DNA of 55,786 nt from Clostridiales bacterium (GTDB lineage Bacteria; Bacillota; Clostridia; Oscillospirales; Acutalibacteraceae): NCBI GenBank assembly GCA_012523185.1, contig JAAYIY010000029.1, forward strand, positions 1-55,786, read 5' to 3'. Under the pieces are notes generated by a model. It searched no databases and had not been told where the DNA came from. It saw nothing but the letters and a program-made list of their open reading frames with translations. The translations under genes and the position numbers were made by a program. Shown piece after piece: positions 43,814-52,042 of the stretch; positions within the stretch are counted from its first letter, which is position 1, and each line of letters begins with the position of its first letter.

Positions 43814-43977
43814 GGCAACACCGCACAATGATTGTTGTGCGATTGCACCGTCAGATTGTCTAAAAAACGCAGGCAATACTTTTTGTATTGCCGAGCATTT
43901 TTGGGCGATATGACGGAAAAGATGCAAGCAAGCGTGCAACAAAGGCTTCAGCCGCTCATTGCGCGGTGTTGTCCTAA
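43811..43977. repeat. Dispersed repeat copy C (about 166 bp)
   Basis: A near-full element: left end AAGGCAACACCGCACAATGA and right end TCATTGCGCGGTGTTGTCCTAA form terminal inverted repeats of about 22 bp. Inside are a GCACAA...TTGTGC hairpin, a GGCAATAC/GTATTGCC hairpin and a CCGTCA/TGACGG pairing. It shares the cyclase stop codon. No long frame inside is credible. Confidence 0.92.
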
Positions 43978-44001
43978 TTTTTATTCTACGGGTGGTCGTA
44001 C

Positions 44002-44568
44002 TTGAAACGTATATTTGATTTGATTTTCAGCGCAATAGCACTGCTGCTGCTTTCCCCGCTTGCAGCGGTCATATCCTTGATTATCCTTGTCAGCGACGGC
44101 AGACCTGTCGTTTTTAAGCAGGACAGAGTCGGGAAAGACAACTGTCTTTTTAAAGTCAGAAAATTTCGCACAATGAAAACAGGCACTCGCAACGTCGCAA
44201 AAAAAGAGCTGTCCGAATACGGCAGCTGCGTCACAAAATTCGGGCGTTTTTTGAGAAAGACAAGCCTGGACGAGCTTCCGCAGCTGATTAATATCTTTGA
44301 GGGCACGATGAGCTTCGTCGGCCCTCGCCCTCTTATTCCCGAGGAGGATGACATACGAAATCTGCGCTTGAAATACGGCGTATATTCAGTGCCGCCCGGC
44401 GTGACGGGATGGGCGCAGGTTTTGGGGCGCGATCTTATATCCGACGAGGAAAAGGCGGAGTATGACAGAGAATATGTCATGCGCCGCACTTTTCTTTTTG
44501 ATATTAAGATCATACTGATGACTTTTGCCGTCGTCATCACAGGCAAAAACATGTCCGACAGAGATTAG
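44002..44568 (+). CDS. Polyprenol-phosphate sugar transferase (WcaJ/PglC-type)
   Basis: A 188-residue short bacterial sugar transferase. It has an N-terminal membrane helix (about 8-32), the KFRTMK motif, TSLDELPQLINIFEGTMSFVGPRPL (with the Asp-Glu pair and GPRPL), and a final membrane-associated helix. This fits the monotopic phosphoglycosyl transferase core that loads a first sugar phosphate onto undecaprenyl phosphate. The TTG start has GGTGGT upstream. It lies between repeat copies C and D, with no other glycan genes beside it. Confidence 0.93.
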   Translation: MKRIFDLIFSAIALLLLSPLAAVISLIILVSDGRPVVFKQDRVGKDNCLFKVRKFRTMKTGTRNVAKKELSEYGSCVTKFGRFLRKTSLDELPQLINIFEGTMSFVGPRPLIPEEDDIRNLRLKYGVYSVPPGVTGWAQVLGRDLISDEEKAEYDREYVMRRTFLFDIKIILMTFAVVITGKNMSDRD

Positions 44569-44574
44569 TCCGCC

Positions 44575-44626
44575 TTAAGGCAACACGGCGCAATCGCACA
44601 ACAATCATTGTGCGGTGTTGCCTTAA
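44575..44626. repeat. Dispersed repeat copy D (52 bp), minimal form
   Basis: TTAAGGCAACAC and GTGTTGCCTTAA bound a short element containing the GCACAAC-AATCATT-GTGC hairpin. It is oriented like copy B. It fills the gap between the sugar transferase and the convergent VanY gene, so it may act as a bidirectional terminator. Confidence 0.88.
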
Positions 44627-45535
44627 TTACATGTCAAGATATTCTTCAAGGCACACTCCGAGGGCTTTGATTTTTTTTGCGTCCTTAACCCCGACATATC
44701 GCCAATGCCAAGGCTCATATGTTATTTTTGTGATGTCCGTCTTGTCTTTCGGATATCTAAGTATAAATCCGTAATCGGCCGCGTTTTCCGAAAGCCACTT
44801 AAATTCATTTGACTTTTCAAAGCTCACGTCAAGGCTGCAAATGTCCATCGCCAAGCCCGCGTTGTGTTCGCTTGTGCCGGGGGGCAAGATTATTTTTGCC
44901 GCAAGCTGCGTCGCCTCCGCCTTGCCGTACCCCATGTTTCTATAATACAAAATCTTATTTTCAAAGTTTTTCTTTTGTGTCGAGATGCGCCTGTGACCCG
45001 ACAGCGGCGTCAGCTTTATTCCCTTTGAGAGGGCGGCAGAATACATTTTTGCATAGTGAGGCGCCACTCGTTCGTCAAGGTTTACACCTGTGCCGGGCGC
45101 GGCTTCCGCAAGGCTTACGGAAAAATCATCGGGAAGTATGTTGTCCCTGTTGACAAGAATAAGCCACCATTCGTCAATGTCTACATTAGCGATTGCGGGG
45201 CTGAAGCCGGCATATGCGTAAGCATATGTTGTTTCTTCTGTCGGCAAGGCGGCGGATTCTTCCCGCCCTGTCGTTTTTGAAGCGGATGATTTGCTTTCGC
45301 TTTCCGAAAGCTCACCGATTTGGCTGTCGTAGCTTATCTCGGCGGTCACTTCACTTTTGCCTGCTTCGCCTGCCCCGGTCGTGCCTTCCCTGTCCGCTCC
45401 GCTCCTGTTTCCGTCTCCGCCCCAAAAGACCCCTGCCGCAATCAGCGCCGCGACGGCGAGCATGGCGGCGGCTGCCGCAAACTTTATCCGCCGCGACCTT
45501 TTTTCCACCTTAACAGAATGTTCAATGTAATCCAT
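44627..45535 (-). CDS. VanY/DacB-like D-alanyl-D-alanine carboxypeptidase (M15B)
   Basis: A 302-residue protein with a cytosolic basic start, a membrane anchor (about 17-38), a Ser/Thr/Ala/Glu-rich linker and an M15B peptidase domain. The zinc motifs SEHNAGLAMDI (SxHxxGxAxD) and EPWHWRYVG (ExxHxW) are intact. It would trim peptidoglycan stem peptides at the outer face. The start lacks a strong Shine-Dalgarno site but has AAAGGAT upstream. Confidence 0.93.
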   Translation of the reverse strand: MDYIEHSVKVEKRSRRIKFAAAAAMLAVAALIAAGVFWGGDGNRSGADREGTTGAGEAGKSEVTAEISYDSQIGELSESESKSSASKTTGREESAALPTEETTYAYAYAGFSPAIANVDIDEWWLILVNRDNILPDDFSVSLAEAAPGTGVNLDERVAPHYAKMYSAALSKGIKLTPLSGHRRISTQKKNFENKILYYRNMGYGKAEATQLAAKIILPPGTSEHNAGLAMDICSLDVSFEKSNEFKWLSENAADYGFILRYPKDKTDITKITYEPWHWRYVGVKDAKKIKALGVCLEEYLDM

Positions 45536-45610
45536 TCAAAAATCCTTTCACGTTGCTGCGAAATACATTATAAAGCATCAGGCGCCTATGTCAACAGGTT
45601 TTGCATACAA

Positions 45611-45680
45611 TCCGCGGTTTAACGCCCGGTTTAACATTTTATCTTTAAATCCGCGGCTTAATACGCAGCCCGCGTTTAAG
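45611..45680. repeat. Four degenerate copies of a CCGCGGTTTAA motif
   Basis: Units at 45611-45623, 45625-45635, 45650-45662 and 45669-45680 all read as variants of (T)CC[GC]CGGTTTAA, in an alternating pattern. No protein gene fits the 385-bp gap between the VanY gene and rpsF apart from the leader and promoter listed separately. They could be binding sites for a regulator or a decayed repeat. Confidence 0.6.
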
Positions 45681-45780
45681 TTATAACAGATAAATGTGCG
45701 GCTGTCGGTCAGGACTGCAATTTGTCCTTCATTTGAGGTTCATTTTACACACCTTTCACTTAAATTTCATTTTTAAATGC

Positions 45781-45808
45781 TTGACTTTTCACTTGAATCT
45801 GATATAAT
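45781..45808 (+). promoter_or_regulatory. Promoter of the rpsF operon
   Basis: TTGACT (45781-45786) and TATAAT (45803-45808) are spaced by 16 bp. The transcript starts near 45815. Confidence 0.8.
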
Positions 45809-45814
45809 AATAAC

Positions 45815-45912
45815 TTGTCGCTTTGATTTTTCATGGCGAAATTGGGCAGAAATACTAAGTTAAACTGCCTTTCCTTGCCGCGGACAACCGCGGCCATAGA
45901 CCAAAAGGAGGT
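45815..45912 (+). promoter_or_regulatory. Leader of rpsF with hairpins (possible S6/S18 leader)
   Basis: A leader of about 105 nt. It can form GGCAG/CTGCC (45845-45849 with 45865-45869) and a 7-bp GCCGCGG/CCGCGGC hairpin (45877-45894) followed by AAGGAGG. Known r-protein S6:S18 leaders sit here in Bacillota, but I could not verify the conserved motif. Confidence 0.4.
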
Positions 45913-45920
45913 GCTTAAAA

Positions 45921-46211
45921 ATGTCAGCAAACAACAGTTACGAGTCCATTTTAGTTTTTTCAGTCGCCGGCGGCGACGAAAGTGTCCAGGCTCTGACCGA
46001 AAAGTTCAAGTCTCTTGTGGAGGAAAACGGTGCGCTTGAAAGTATTGACGAGTGGGGCAAGCGTCGTCTTGCTTACCCTATCAATGACGAGACAGAGGGC
46101 TATTACATTCTGTTAAGGTTCGCAAGCGGTCCCGACTTCCCTGCCGAGCTTGAGCGGATAGTAAAAATCACCGAGGGTGTTTTACGCTCGCTTGTAATCA
46201 AAACGGAGTAA
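45921..46211 (+). CDS. rpsF: Ribosomal protein S6
   Basis: A 96-residue S6: YESILVFSVAGGDE at the start, EWGKRRLAYPINDETEGYYILLRF in the middle, and the LRSLVIKTE end. AAAAGGAGG lies 9 nt before the ATG. It is the first gene of rpsF-ssb-rpsR, here joined directly to rpmH-rnpA-yidD-yidC-jag. Confidence 0.97.
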   Translation: MSANNSYESILVFSVAGGDESVQALTEKFKSLVEENGALESIDEWGKRRLAYPINDETEGYYILLRFASGPDFPAELERIVKITEGVLRSLVIKTE

Positions 46212-46224
46212 GGAGGGTTTTCAG

Positions 46225-46668
46225 ATGCTTAACTGTGCGATTATAATGGGCAGGCTTGTCGCCGACCCGGAGCTGCGCACCACCACGACGGGGCTTTCAG
46301 TCACTTCTTTCAGGGTTGCGGTTGACCGCAGCTATGTTAAGCCCGGCGAGGAGCGCCAAACAGATTTTATTGACGTCGTTGCGTGGCGTCAGACAGCGGA
46401 ATTTGTCACAAAATATTTTCGCAAGGGTTCCATGATTGCTGTTCAGGGTTCTATCCAAGTCCGCAATTATGAGGACAAAAACGGCAACAAAAGGACTGCC
46501 GTCGAAATCGTCGCGGACAACGTCAGCTTCACAGGCTCAAGAGCCGAGTCGAGCACCGCGGGCGACCGCGGCGGCGACCCGGCATCCCGCCAGGCGGCGC
46601 CCTCTTATTCGACGGGCAGCGTCGGGGATTTCAGCGACATACAGGACGACGACGAGCTTCCGTTTTGA
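46225..46668 (+). CDS. ssb: Single-stranded DNA-binding protein
   Basis: A 147-residue SSB with an OB fold (about 1-105: NCAIIMGRLVADPELRTT, VTSFRVAVDR, DFIDVVAW) and a disordered Gly/Ala/Ser linker ending in the acidic DDDELPF tip that binds partner proteins. It is between rpsF and rpsR, as in most Bacillota. Confidence 0.97.
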   Translation: MLNCAIIMGRLVADPELRTTTTGLSVTSFRVAVDRSYVKPGEERQTDFIDVVAWRQTAEFVTKYFRKGSMIAVQGSIQVRNYEDKNGNKRTAVEIVADNVSFTGSRAESSTAGDRGGDPASRQAAPSYSTGSVGDFSDIQDDDELPF

Positions 46669-46694
46669 TTTTTTAAGGAGGTAAATCTTAGATT

Positions 46695-46943
46695 ATGGCT
46701 TATGATAAAGCAGACAGAAGATCCGGCAACAGAAAAGGGCGCAGAAAGGTTTGCTCTTTCTGCGTTGATAAGGTGGAGTACATCGACTACAAGGACATCA
46801 GCAAGCTCCACAAGTATGTTTCCGACAGGGCAAAGATACTTCCCCGCCGCGTGACGGGCACCTGCGCCGCTCATCAGCGCAAGCTCACCACCGCTATCAA
46901 GCGCGCGCGGCATATCGCTCTCCTGCCCTACACCAACGAATAA
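46695..46943 (+). CDS. rpsR: Ribosomal protein S18
   Basis: An 82-residue S18: [18 protein letters not shown] (with two Cys of a zinc-type motif), [18 protein letters not shown] and [25 protein letters not shown] lies upstream of the ATG. It ends 19 bp before rpmH, so the two ribosomal clusters are read through. Confidence 0.97.
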   Translation: MAYDKADRRSGNRKGRRKVCSFCVDKVEYIDYKDISKLHKYVSDRAKILPRRVTGTCAAHQRKLTTAIKRARHIALLPYTNE

Positions 46944-46962
46944 TTAAAGGAGGATCCGCAGG

Positions 46963-47097
46963 ATGAAAAGGACATATCAGCCTAAAAAGCGCCATCGCAA
47001 CAGGGTGCATGGCTTTCGCAAGAGGATGTCCGACAGGCACGGCCGCAAAATCCTTGCGCGCCGAAGGGCAAAGGGCAGGAAACAACTTTCCTATTAA
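46963..47097 (+). CDS. rpmH: Ribosomal protein L34
   Basis: A 44-residue, very basic protein: [18 protein letters not shown] at the start, ending in RKQLSY. Full family length. AAAGGAGG is 8 nt before the ATG. In most Bacillota this gene starts the oriC-proximal rpmH-rnpA cluster next to dnaA; here it follows rpsR, and dnaA is absent. Confidence 0.97.
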   Translation: MKRTYQPKKRHRNRVHGFRKRMSDRHGRKILARRRAKGRKQLSY

Positions 47098-47109
47098 TAT
47101 CCGAACAGG

Positions 47110-47472
47110 ATGATAGCTTTGTCCGATATAGTTTCGATAACACAAAACAACGACTTCCGCCGAGCCTACTCGCGCGGCAAATCAAAGGCTTGCCCCTCTT
47201 TAGTCGCATATCGCGTCAAAAACCGTGCGGGCCTTTGCCGCGTCGGCATCACAACGGGCAAAAAGCTCGGCGGCGCTGTCGAAAGAAACCGATGCAGACG
47301 GGTCATCAAGGAGGCATACAGGCACCTTTCCCCTCTTTGCGCCGGAAGTTGGGATATTGTTTTTGTCGCCCGTTCAAAGGTTCTTAAAATGAAAAGCCAC
47401 GAAGTAGAAAAGGATATGTTCAAGCTTCTTTGCGCTCTCGGCATAATCAACACATCCGCGGAAAGGCCTTAG
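47110..47472 (+). CDS. rnpA: Ribonuclease P protein component
   Basis: A 120-residue RnpA. The RNA-binding motif region NNDFRRAYSRGKSKACPS, the GITTGKKLGGAVERNRCRRVIKEAYR core (RNR motif) and the WDIVFVARSKV segment are present. It binds the RNase P RNA for tRNA 5' processing. A TTG at 47119, with AGGA 8 nt upstream, may be the true start. It is 12 bp after rpmH. Confidence 0.96.
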   Translation: MIALSDIVSITQNNDFRRAYSRGKSKACPSLVAYRVKNRAGLCRVGITTGKKLGGAVERNRCRRVIKEAYRHLSPLCAGSWDIVFVARSKVLKMKSHEVEKDMFKLLCALGIINTSAERP

Positions 47473-47475
47473 CTT

Positions 47476-47700
47476 ATGAAAAGGTTTGCCACTAAGGCTA
47501 TAACTTTTTACAGGAAACATATTTCGCGTTTGTTTCCTCCAATGTGCAGATATTATCCAACCTGCTCTCAATACGCGATAGAAGCCATAAACACACACGG
47601 CGCCTTTAAAGGCGCGTTGCTTGCATTGCGGCGGATTCTTAAATGCAACGTGCTTTTCCCCGGCGGTTACGACCCGGTGCCGCCGAAGAAAACAAAATAG
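47476..47700 (+). CDS. yidD: Membrane protein insertion efficiency factor YidD
   Basis: A 74-residue protein with the YidD signature: FYRKHISRLFPPMCRYYPTCSQYAIEAI and the GGYDPVP end, with its Cys pair. It is a small membrane-associated helper of YidC. It follows rnpA after 3 bp. Confidence 0.95.
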   Translation: MKRFATKAITFYRKHISRLFPPMCRYYPTCSQYAIEAINTHGAFKGALLALRRILKCNVLFPGGYDPVPPKKTK

Positions 47701-47751
47701 AGGATTTATCGGAGGGCGGGATTTCGTTCTCTGTTCCGCGGAGGATATTTA

Positions 47752-48666
47752 ATGTCATATTTTTACTCCATATTCGGTTTTGTCCTTAGGGAAATTTATC
47801 AGGCTGTCAACAATTACGGTCTGTCTTTGATTATCTTCACCTTCATCGCAAGGCTTTTGATGTTCCCGACATCCATCACACAACAAAAGGGAACGGCGAA
47901 AACTCAGAGGATGCAGACAAAGGTCAAGAAGATTCAAGCGCAGTATGCCGGAGACCAAAAGAAGATTCAGGAAGAAACACAAAACCTTTATGCCCGCGAG
48001 GGGCATAATCCGATGAATGTCGGCTGTCTTCCGCTGCTCTTGCAGCTCCCGATTATTTACGGACTGATAGGCGTGATTTACAAGCCTCTCAAATATGTCC
48101 TTCAGATTCCCGAGGTCGAAGTGACGGCGCTTACGGACGCCGCCCCAAAGCTCCTTGAGCTTGCAAAAAACACAGGCCGCACCGTTCAGCTTTTAGTTAT
48201 TGAGAACATCGACAAATTCCAAGGCGTCGTGTCGGCCGAGACATTCAGCAAGATACAAAATTTTGATTTTAGTTTTTTAGGCTTTCAGTTGGGACAGATC
48301 CCGTCCATGAGCCATTTCAACAAACTTTGGGCAATACCGATAGCCTCCGCCGTTTCGTCGTTGGCAAGCAGCATATTTATGTTTTTCAAACAAAAGCAAA
48401 CAAATCCCGAAATGGCAAAAAATCCGACAATGGGCTGCATGACATTCGGTATGCCGCTTTTTTCGCTGTATTTCACATTTCAGTTTCCCGTGGGTATCGG
48501 CATTTATTGGACCGCTTCAAACCTCTTTGCGTTTTTGCAGACAGTCGTCCTCAATTTAACGCACAATCCCAAGAAAATGCTCGCGAAAATACTTGTTGAG
48601 GAAACGATACAGCGCCGTTCAAAGGAAGAAAATTTAAAGCGCGCGGCGCAGATAAAGAACAAATAA
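47752..48666 (+). CDS. yidC: Membrane protein insertase YidC/OxaI
   Basis: A 304-residue insertase of the Gram-positive type with no signal lipobox visible. The core has about five membrane segments, with TFIARLLMFPTSITQQKG, NPMNVGCLPLLLQLPIIYGLIGVIYKPL, the central cytosolic segment KVKKIQAQYAGDQKKIQEE, and a basic C-terminal tail. CGGAGG precedes the ATG. It inserts membrane proteins alone or with Sec. Confidence 0.96.
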   Translation: MSYFYSIFGFVLREIYQAVNNYGLSLIIFTFIARLLMFPTSITQQKGTAKTQRMQTKVKKIQAQYAGDQKKIQEETQNLYAREGHNPMNVGCLPLLLQLPIIYGLIGVIYKPLKYVLQIPEVEVTALTDAAPKLLELAKNTGRTVQLLVIENIDKFQGVVSAETFSKIQNFDFSFLGFQLGQIPSMSHFNKLWAIPIASAVSSLASSIFMFFKQKQTNPEMAKNPTMGCMTFGMPLFSLYFTFQFPVGIGIYWTASNLFAFLQTVVLNLTHNPKKMLAKILVEETIQRRSKEENLKRAAQIKNK

Positions 48667-48684
48667 TATTAGGTGGTGTCTTTT

Positions 48685-49503
48685 TTGATAAAGGAAGCAA
48701 TAGGCACGGGCAGTACCGTGGAAGAAGCTTTTGAAAACGCTAAAGCTCAGCTCAACGCTCCCGACGACATAATGGTGGAGCATGAAATAATTGACGAAGG
48801 AAAAAAGAAAACATTCGGTCTTTTTGGCGGAAGCCCCGCGCAGGTCAGGGCATTTTATAATGTTTCAAGGTTTGCGGCGGCAGAGGAATATATAACATCC
48901 ATTTTACATGCAATGGGAATTCCCGATGTTAAGATTGAGTCGGAGGAGGTTGAAGGCACCGTCCAGATACAGCTTGACTGCGGCAACGATCAAGGCACGG
49001 TTATAGGACGCAGAGGTGAGACGCTTGACGCCATTCAGTACCTCACACGCCTTATCATAAATAAGGATGAGGAAAGCTACAAACGAGTGTCAATAAACAT
49101 TGGCAGCTACCGCGAAAAGCGCGAAGAAACGCTAAAGGAGCTTGCAAGAAAAAGCGCGGCAAAGGTTAAGAAATACGGCAGAAACATTTCGCTTGACCCG
49201 ATGAATCCTTATGAGCGCAGAGTAATCCACACTGCCATACAGGAAGTGGAGGGAGTTGATTCCCACTCTGTCGGCTCGGACTCCGACCGCAGAGTCGTCA
49301 TCACGCCGACAGACAAATACAGGCAGTCCGGCGGATACAACAGCAGGGACGACAGAGGAGGGCGCGGCAGAGGCGGCGGTTACAACAGGGACAGGGGCGG
49401 TCCGAGAGATAAAAAGCCGCAGACCACGACGCCGAGTCGCCCACCGCGTTCTGACAATTCCTCCGCCGCACGTTACGGCAAGATTGAACCAAAAAACAAT
49501 TAG
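48685..49503 (+). CDS. jag: Jag/KhpB RNA-binding protein
   Basis: A protein of about 272 residues. It has a Jag-N domain (GTGSTVEEAFENAKAQL to about 50), a KH domain with GRRGETLDAIQYLTRLI, an R3H domain (MNPYERRVIHTAIQEV), and an RGG-rich tail (RGGRGRGGGY) that adds unstructured RNA-binding capacity. It regulates cell wall genes and division in relatives. AGGTGG lies 8 nt before the TTG at 48685. Its TAG stop is the first codon-sized piece of repeat copy E. Confidence 0.93.
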   Translation: MIKEAIGTGSTVEEAFENAKAQLNAPDDIMVEHEIIDEGKKKTFGLFGGSPAQVRAFYNVSRFAAAEEYITSILHAMGIPDVKIESEEVEGTVQIQLDCGNDQGTVIGRRGETLDAIQYLTRLIINKDEESYKRVSINIGSYREKREETLKELARKSAAKVKKYGRNISLDPMNPYERRVIHTAIQEVEGVDSHSVGSDSDRRVVITPTDKYRQSGGYNSRDDRGGRGRGGGYNRDRGGPRDKKPQTTTPSRPPRSDNSSAARYGKIEPKNN

Positions 49504-49678
49504 GGCAACACCGCACAATGATTGTTGTGCGATTGCGCCGTCAGATTTTTCGTCAGATTGTCTAAAAATCACAGGCAATACTTTGTGTATTGCCGAGCAT
49601 TTTTGGGCGATATGACGGAAAAGATGCAAGCAAGCATGCAACAAAGGCTTCAGCCGCTCATTGCGCGGTGTTGCCTTA
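49501..49678. repeat. Dispersed repeat copy E (178 bp), fullest form
   Basis: TAGGGCAACACCGCACAATGA on the left and TCATTGCGCGGTGTTGCCTTA on the right give 21-22 bp terminal inverted repeats with one mismatch. It is the longest copy, with about 12 bp extra next to a CGTCAGA direct repeat. Its first three bases are the jag stop codon. Confidence 0.93.
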
Positions 49679-49841
49679 TATGTCAAAAGCGGCTTCCGCA
49701 GAAAAAACCGATTGGTTTTTCAAGGAAGCCGTTGTATTTAAGCTTGAAGTTTGCGATTGATTAATTCTTTTTGTCTGTATTGTAACAGTTTTCCGGCAAT
49801 AATAGTGTTGTCGTGCCATAATTGAAATGTAAAGGTGTAAA

Positions 49842-51044
49842 ATGGGAAAAAGCAAACAGTCCGTAAAGCAAAAAAAGAAGCGAAAGAAAAAAAGATCAAG
49901 TTTTAAAAACGGGATCATTTATTCTCTGCTCGCAGTAATAATGTGTGCCATTTTCGGCACATCTGTTTTTATCGGCACCGTGATTGGAAACAAGCTCAAT
50001 CTTATAAAAATAGACAGTGATGAAAGCGGCACAAAAAGATATAACAACGAATCATTTTTTGACAATGAGGGCAATCTCAACTTTGAGCCTGTTCACGACG
50101 TCACTGACGCCGCTTCATTGAACGACTGGCTGAAAAAGTGGGCTGAAAATAAAGGCGAAAAGCTGCACAACAAAAATGTCATCAACTGCCTGCTGTGCGG
50201 AATCGACTCCGAGGACGGCACAATCGACGGCGGCAGGGCCGATGCCGTCATCCTTTTGTCGCTCAACAAGCGGAAGGACACCATAACCCTCCTGTCGCTG
50301 ATGAGGGACTCATACACACACATAGACCTTGGCGGGAACGATCGCTTTTATAAGGTCAACGCGGCATACAGCCTCGGCGGGCCGACGACTCTCGTCAAAA
50401 CAATCGAAAATAACTATAAAATCAAGATTGACAAATATATTTGTGTCGACTTTTCGACTTTTCCGAAAATAATAGACGCGCTCGGCGGCATCACTCTTGA
50501 AGTCAAGCAATATGAGGCAAAGTTCATCAACCGAACGACACGCCACACCGTTAAATTCGGAAAGGACGTCACACTTAACGGCAACGAGGCGCTTGTGCTT
50601 TCAAGGATACGCTACTGCGATTCAGACGGCGATATAAGCAGGACGGCGCGACAGCGAAGGATAATTGAAGCCATTTTGAACAAATCACGAAACGCGTCGG
50701 CCGGTCAGATAAACAACGTGCTTAACAACCTGCTGCCCTTTGTCAGGACTAACTATACAAAAACTCAGATTTTGTCGCTTAGCACACAGGCGCTCATGTA
50801 TAACTGGATGGACTATAAAATCGAGGAGATGCTTTCCCCCGTCGTGTCTTTTGACAGCGGAGAAACCATCACGGGAAAAGATTCATACATTAGCATCAGC
50901 AGCCGCACGAACAAGGAGTTTGTGTGGATAGTCGACTATCAGCTTGAGGCACAGCGTGTGCAGCTTGCTCTTTATGACACTTCAAATATTGTTCTGCATT
51001 CGGACAGATGTTCGCCGTTTGATTTTATGACTCTGATTGGTTAG
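49842..51044 (+). CDS. LytR-CpsA-Psr (LCP) family glycopolymer transferase
   Basis: A 400-residue protein with a very basic cytosolic start (KKKRKKK), a membrane segment (about 25-48) and an LCP domain (about 105-285): NCLLCGIDSEDG, GGRADAVILLSLN, SLMRDSYTHI, the polar NAAYSLGGP segment and RIRYCDSDGDISRTARQRRII. Residues beyond about 285 are an extra tail. It attaches teichoic-acid-like or capsular polymers to peptidoglycan outside the membrane. AAAGGTG precedes the ATG. It overlaps the convergent GDPD gene by 20 bp. Confidence 0.94.
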   Translation: MGKSKQSVKQKKKRKKKRSSFKNGIIYSLLAVIMCAIFGTSVFIGTVIGNKLNLIKIDSDESGTKRYNNESFFDNEGNLNFEPVHDVTDAASLNDWLKKWAENKGEKLHNKNVINCLLCGIDSEDGTIDGGRADAVILLSLNKRKDTITLLSLMRDSYTHIDLGGNDRFYKVNAAYSLGGPTTLVKTIENNYKIKIDKYICVDFSTFPKIIDALGGITLEVKQYEAKFINRTTRHTVKFGKDVTLNGNEALVLSRIRYCDSDGDISRTARQRRIIEAILNKSRNASAGQINNVLNNLLPFVRTNYTKTQILSLSTQALMYNWMDYKIEEMLSPVVSFDSGETITGKDSYISISSRTNKEFVWIVDYQLEAQRVQLALYDTSNIVLHSDRCSPFDFMTLIG

Positions 51045-51924
51045 CCTTTAAAGGCAAGATGTTGTCGGTCGTGAAGCGCCTCACGCCGCAGTCGTAAAAC
51101 GCCTTCAAGGTTTCGGAATCGTTGACTGTCCAGCACGACAAGCTGATACCCTTATTAAAAAGCTCTTTTATGACAGCGGTATCCTTTACCGCCGCAGCAT
51201 TAAACGACAGCACAAATCCCTCGTTTTCAGCACAAAAATCCACATCATCGGCGTCGAGCTTTGAGCTAAGCAGCCAAAGCTCGGCGTCTTTGTTTGTTTT
51301 GCGAAACGCTTCAAGCTTACGCCTGTCAAACGAGGAGACTATGACCTTTTCAAAGTCAAAGTCTGAAACCTCCTCCGATATTTTCATTATGCCGTCGGCG
51401 CTGACACTTTTCAGCTCAATGACCGGCGTAATTCCGTAGTCGCCGCAAGCTGTCAGCGCCTGATTTAATGTCGGTATTTTTAAAGTTTCGTGCTTTTTGA
51501 CGTTTGCGCCGTTGTCAATGTCGAACTCAAGCAGCTCTTTAAATGTGAGACGCGCGACAAACCCTCTGCCGTCAGTCATCCTGTTTATCTTTTTGTCGTG
51601 CATCAGCACAATTATGCCGTCTGATGTTTCCTGAACGTCGAATTCGGCGCACTCAAATCCCGCTTCACCGGCAGCCGTAATAGCGGCGACGGTGTTTTCG
51701 GGCGCTATGGCGGAAAAGCCTCTGTGCGCGCAAAGCTCTATGTCGCTTTTGTCCTCAATCCCGGCGATTGTTGACAGCTTTACGGTGTCTAAAGCCTCTG
51801 TGCGCATCTCCTGCCTTGCCGTGTACAGGTGCGCAAAAAAAATTATGGCTCCTGTTATAACGGCAGAAAATCCGGCGCATATAAATATGCCTGTCAGCAG
51901 CTTCATATCTGTGATTTTTCGCAT
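51025..51924 (-). CDS. Membrane-anchored glycerophosphodiester phosphodiesterase
   Basis: A 299-residue protein with an N-terminal membrane segment (about residues 8-30) and a GDPD TIM barrel. The hallmarks are CAHRGFSAIAPENT (catalytic His), DVQETSDGIIVLMHD (second His, metal Asp) and IELKS. It cleaves glycerophosphodiesters to sn-glycerol-3-phosphate at the outer face. AAAGGAG lies 8 nt before the ATG. It is convergent with the LCP gene. Confidence 0.92.
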   Translation of the reverse strand: MRKITDMKLLTGIFICAGFSAVITGAIIFFAHLYTARQEMRTEALDTVKLSTIAGIEDKSDIELCAHRGFSAIAPENTVAAITAAGEAGFECAEFDVQETSDGIIVLMHDKKINRMTDGRGFVARLTFKELLEFDIDNGANVKKHETLKIPTLNQALTACGDYGITPVIELKSVSADGIMKISEEVSDFDFEKVIVSSFDRRKLEAFRKTNKDAELWLLSSKLDADDVDFCAENEGFVLSFNAAAVKDTAVIKELFNKGISLSCWTVNDSETLKAFYDCGVRRFTTDNILPLKANQSES

Positions 51925-52042
51925 ACCGTACTCTCCTTTTGGCTTGCAGTCGCCTTGCGGCTTGTCCGTCCGCCAATATATTATACCCCGAAACATAAAA
52001 CATGATTATGATTTCATGCGCTACTTTCAGAACACGCGAATT

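Noticed and set aside
45536-47110. A replication origin near rpmH
   Set aside because: No cluster of TTATCCACA-type DnaA boxes and no dnaA or dnaN gene is present.
43694-49764. Open frames inside the repeat copies (for example minus 43694-43942, minus 49132-49686 and plus 49522-49764)
   Set aside because: They are similar because the repeats are similar, they run over repeat ends into neighbours, and they have no ribosome sites; they are chance frames.
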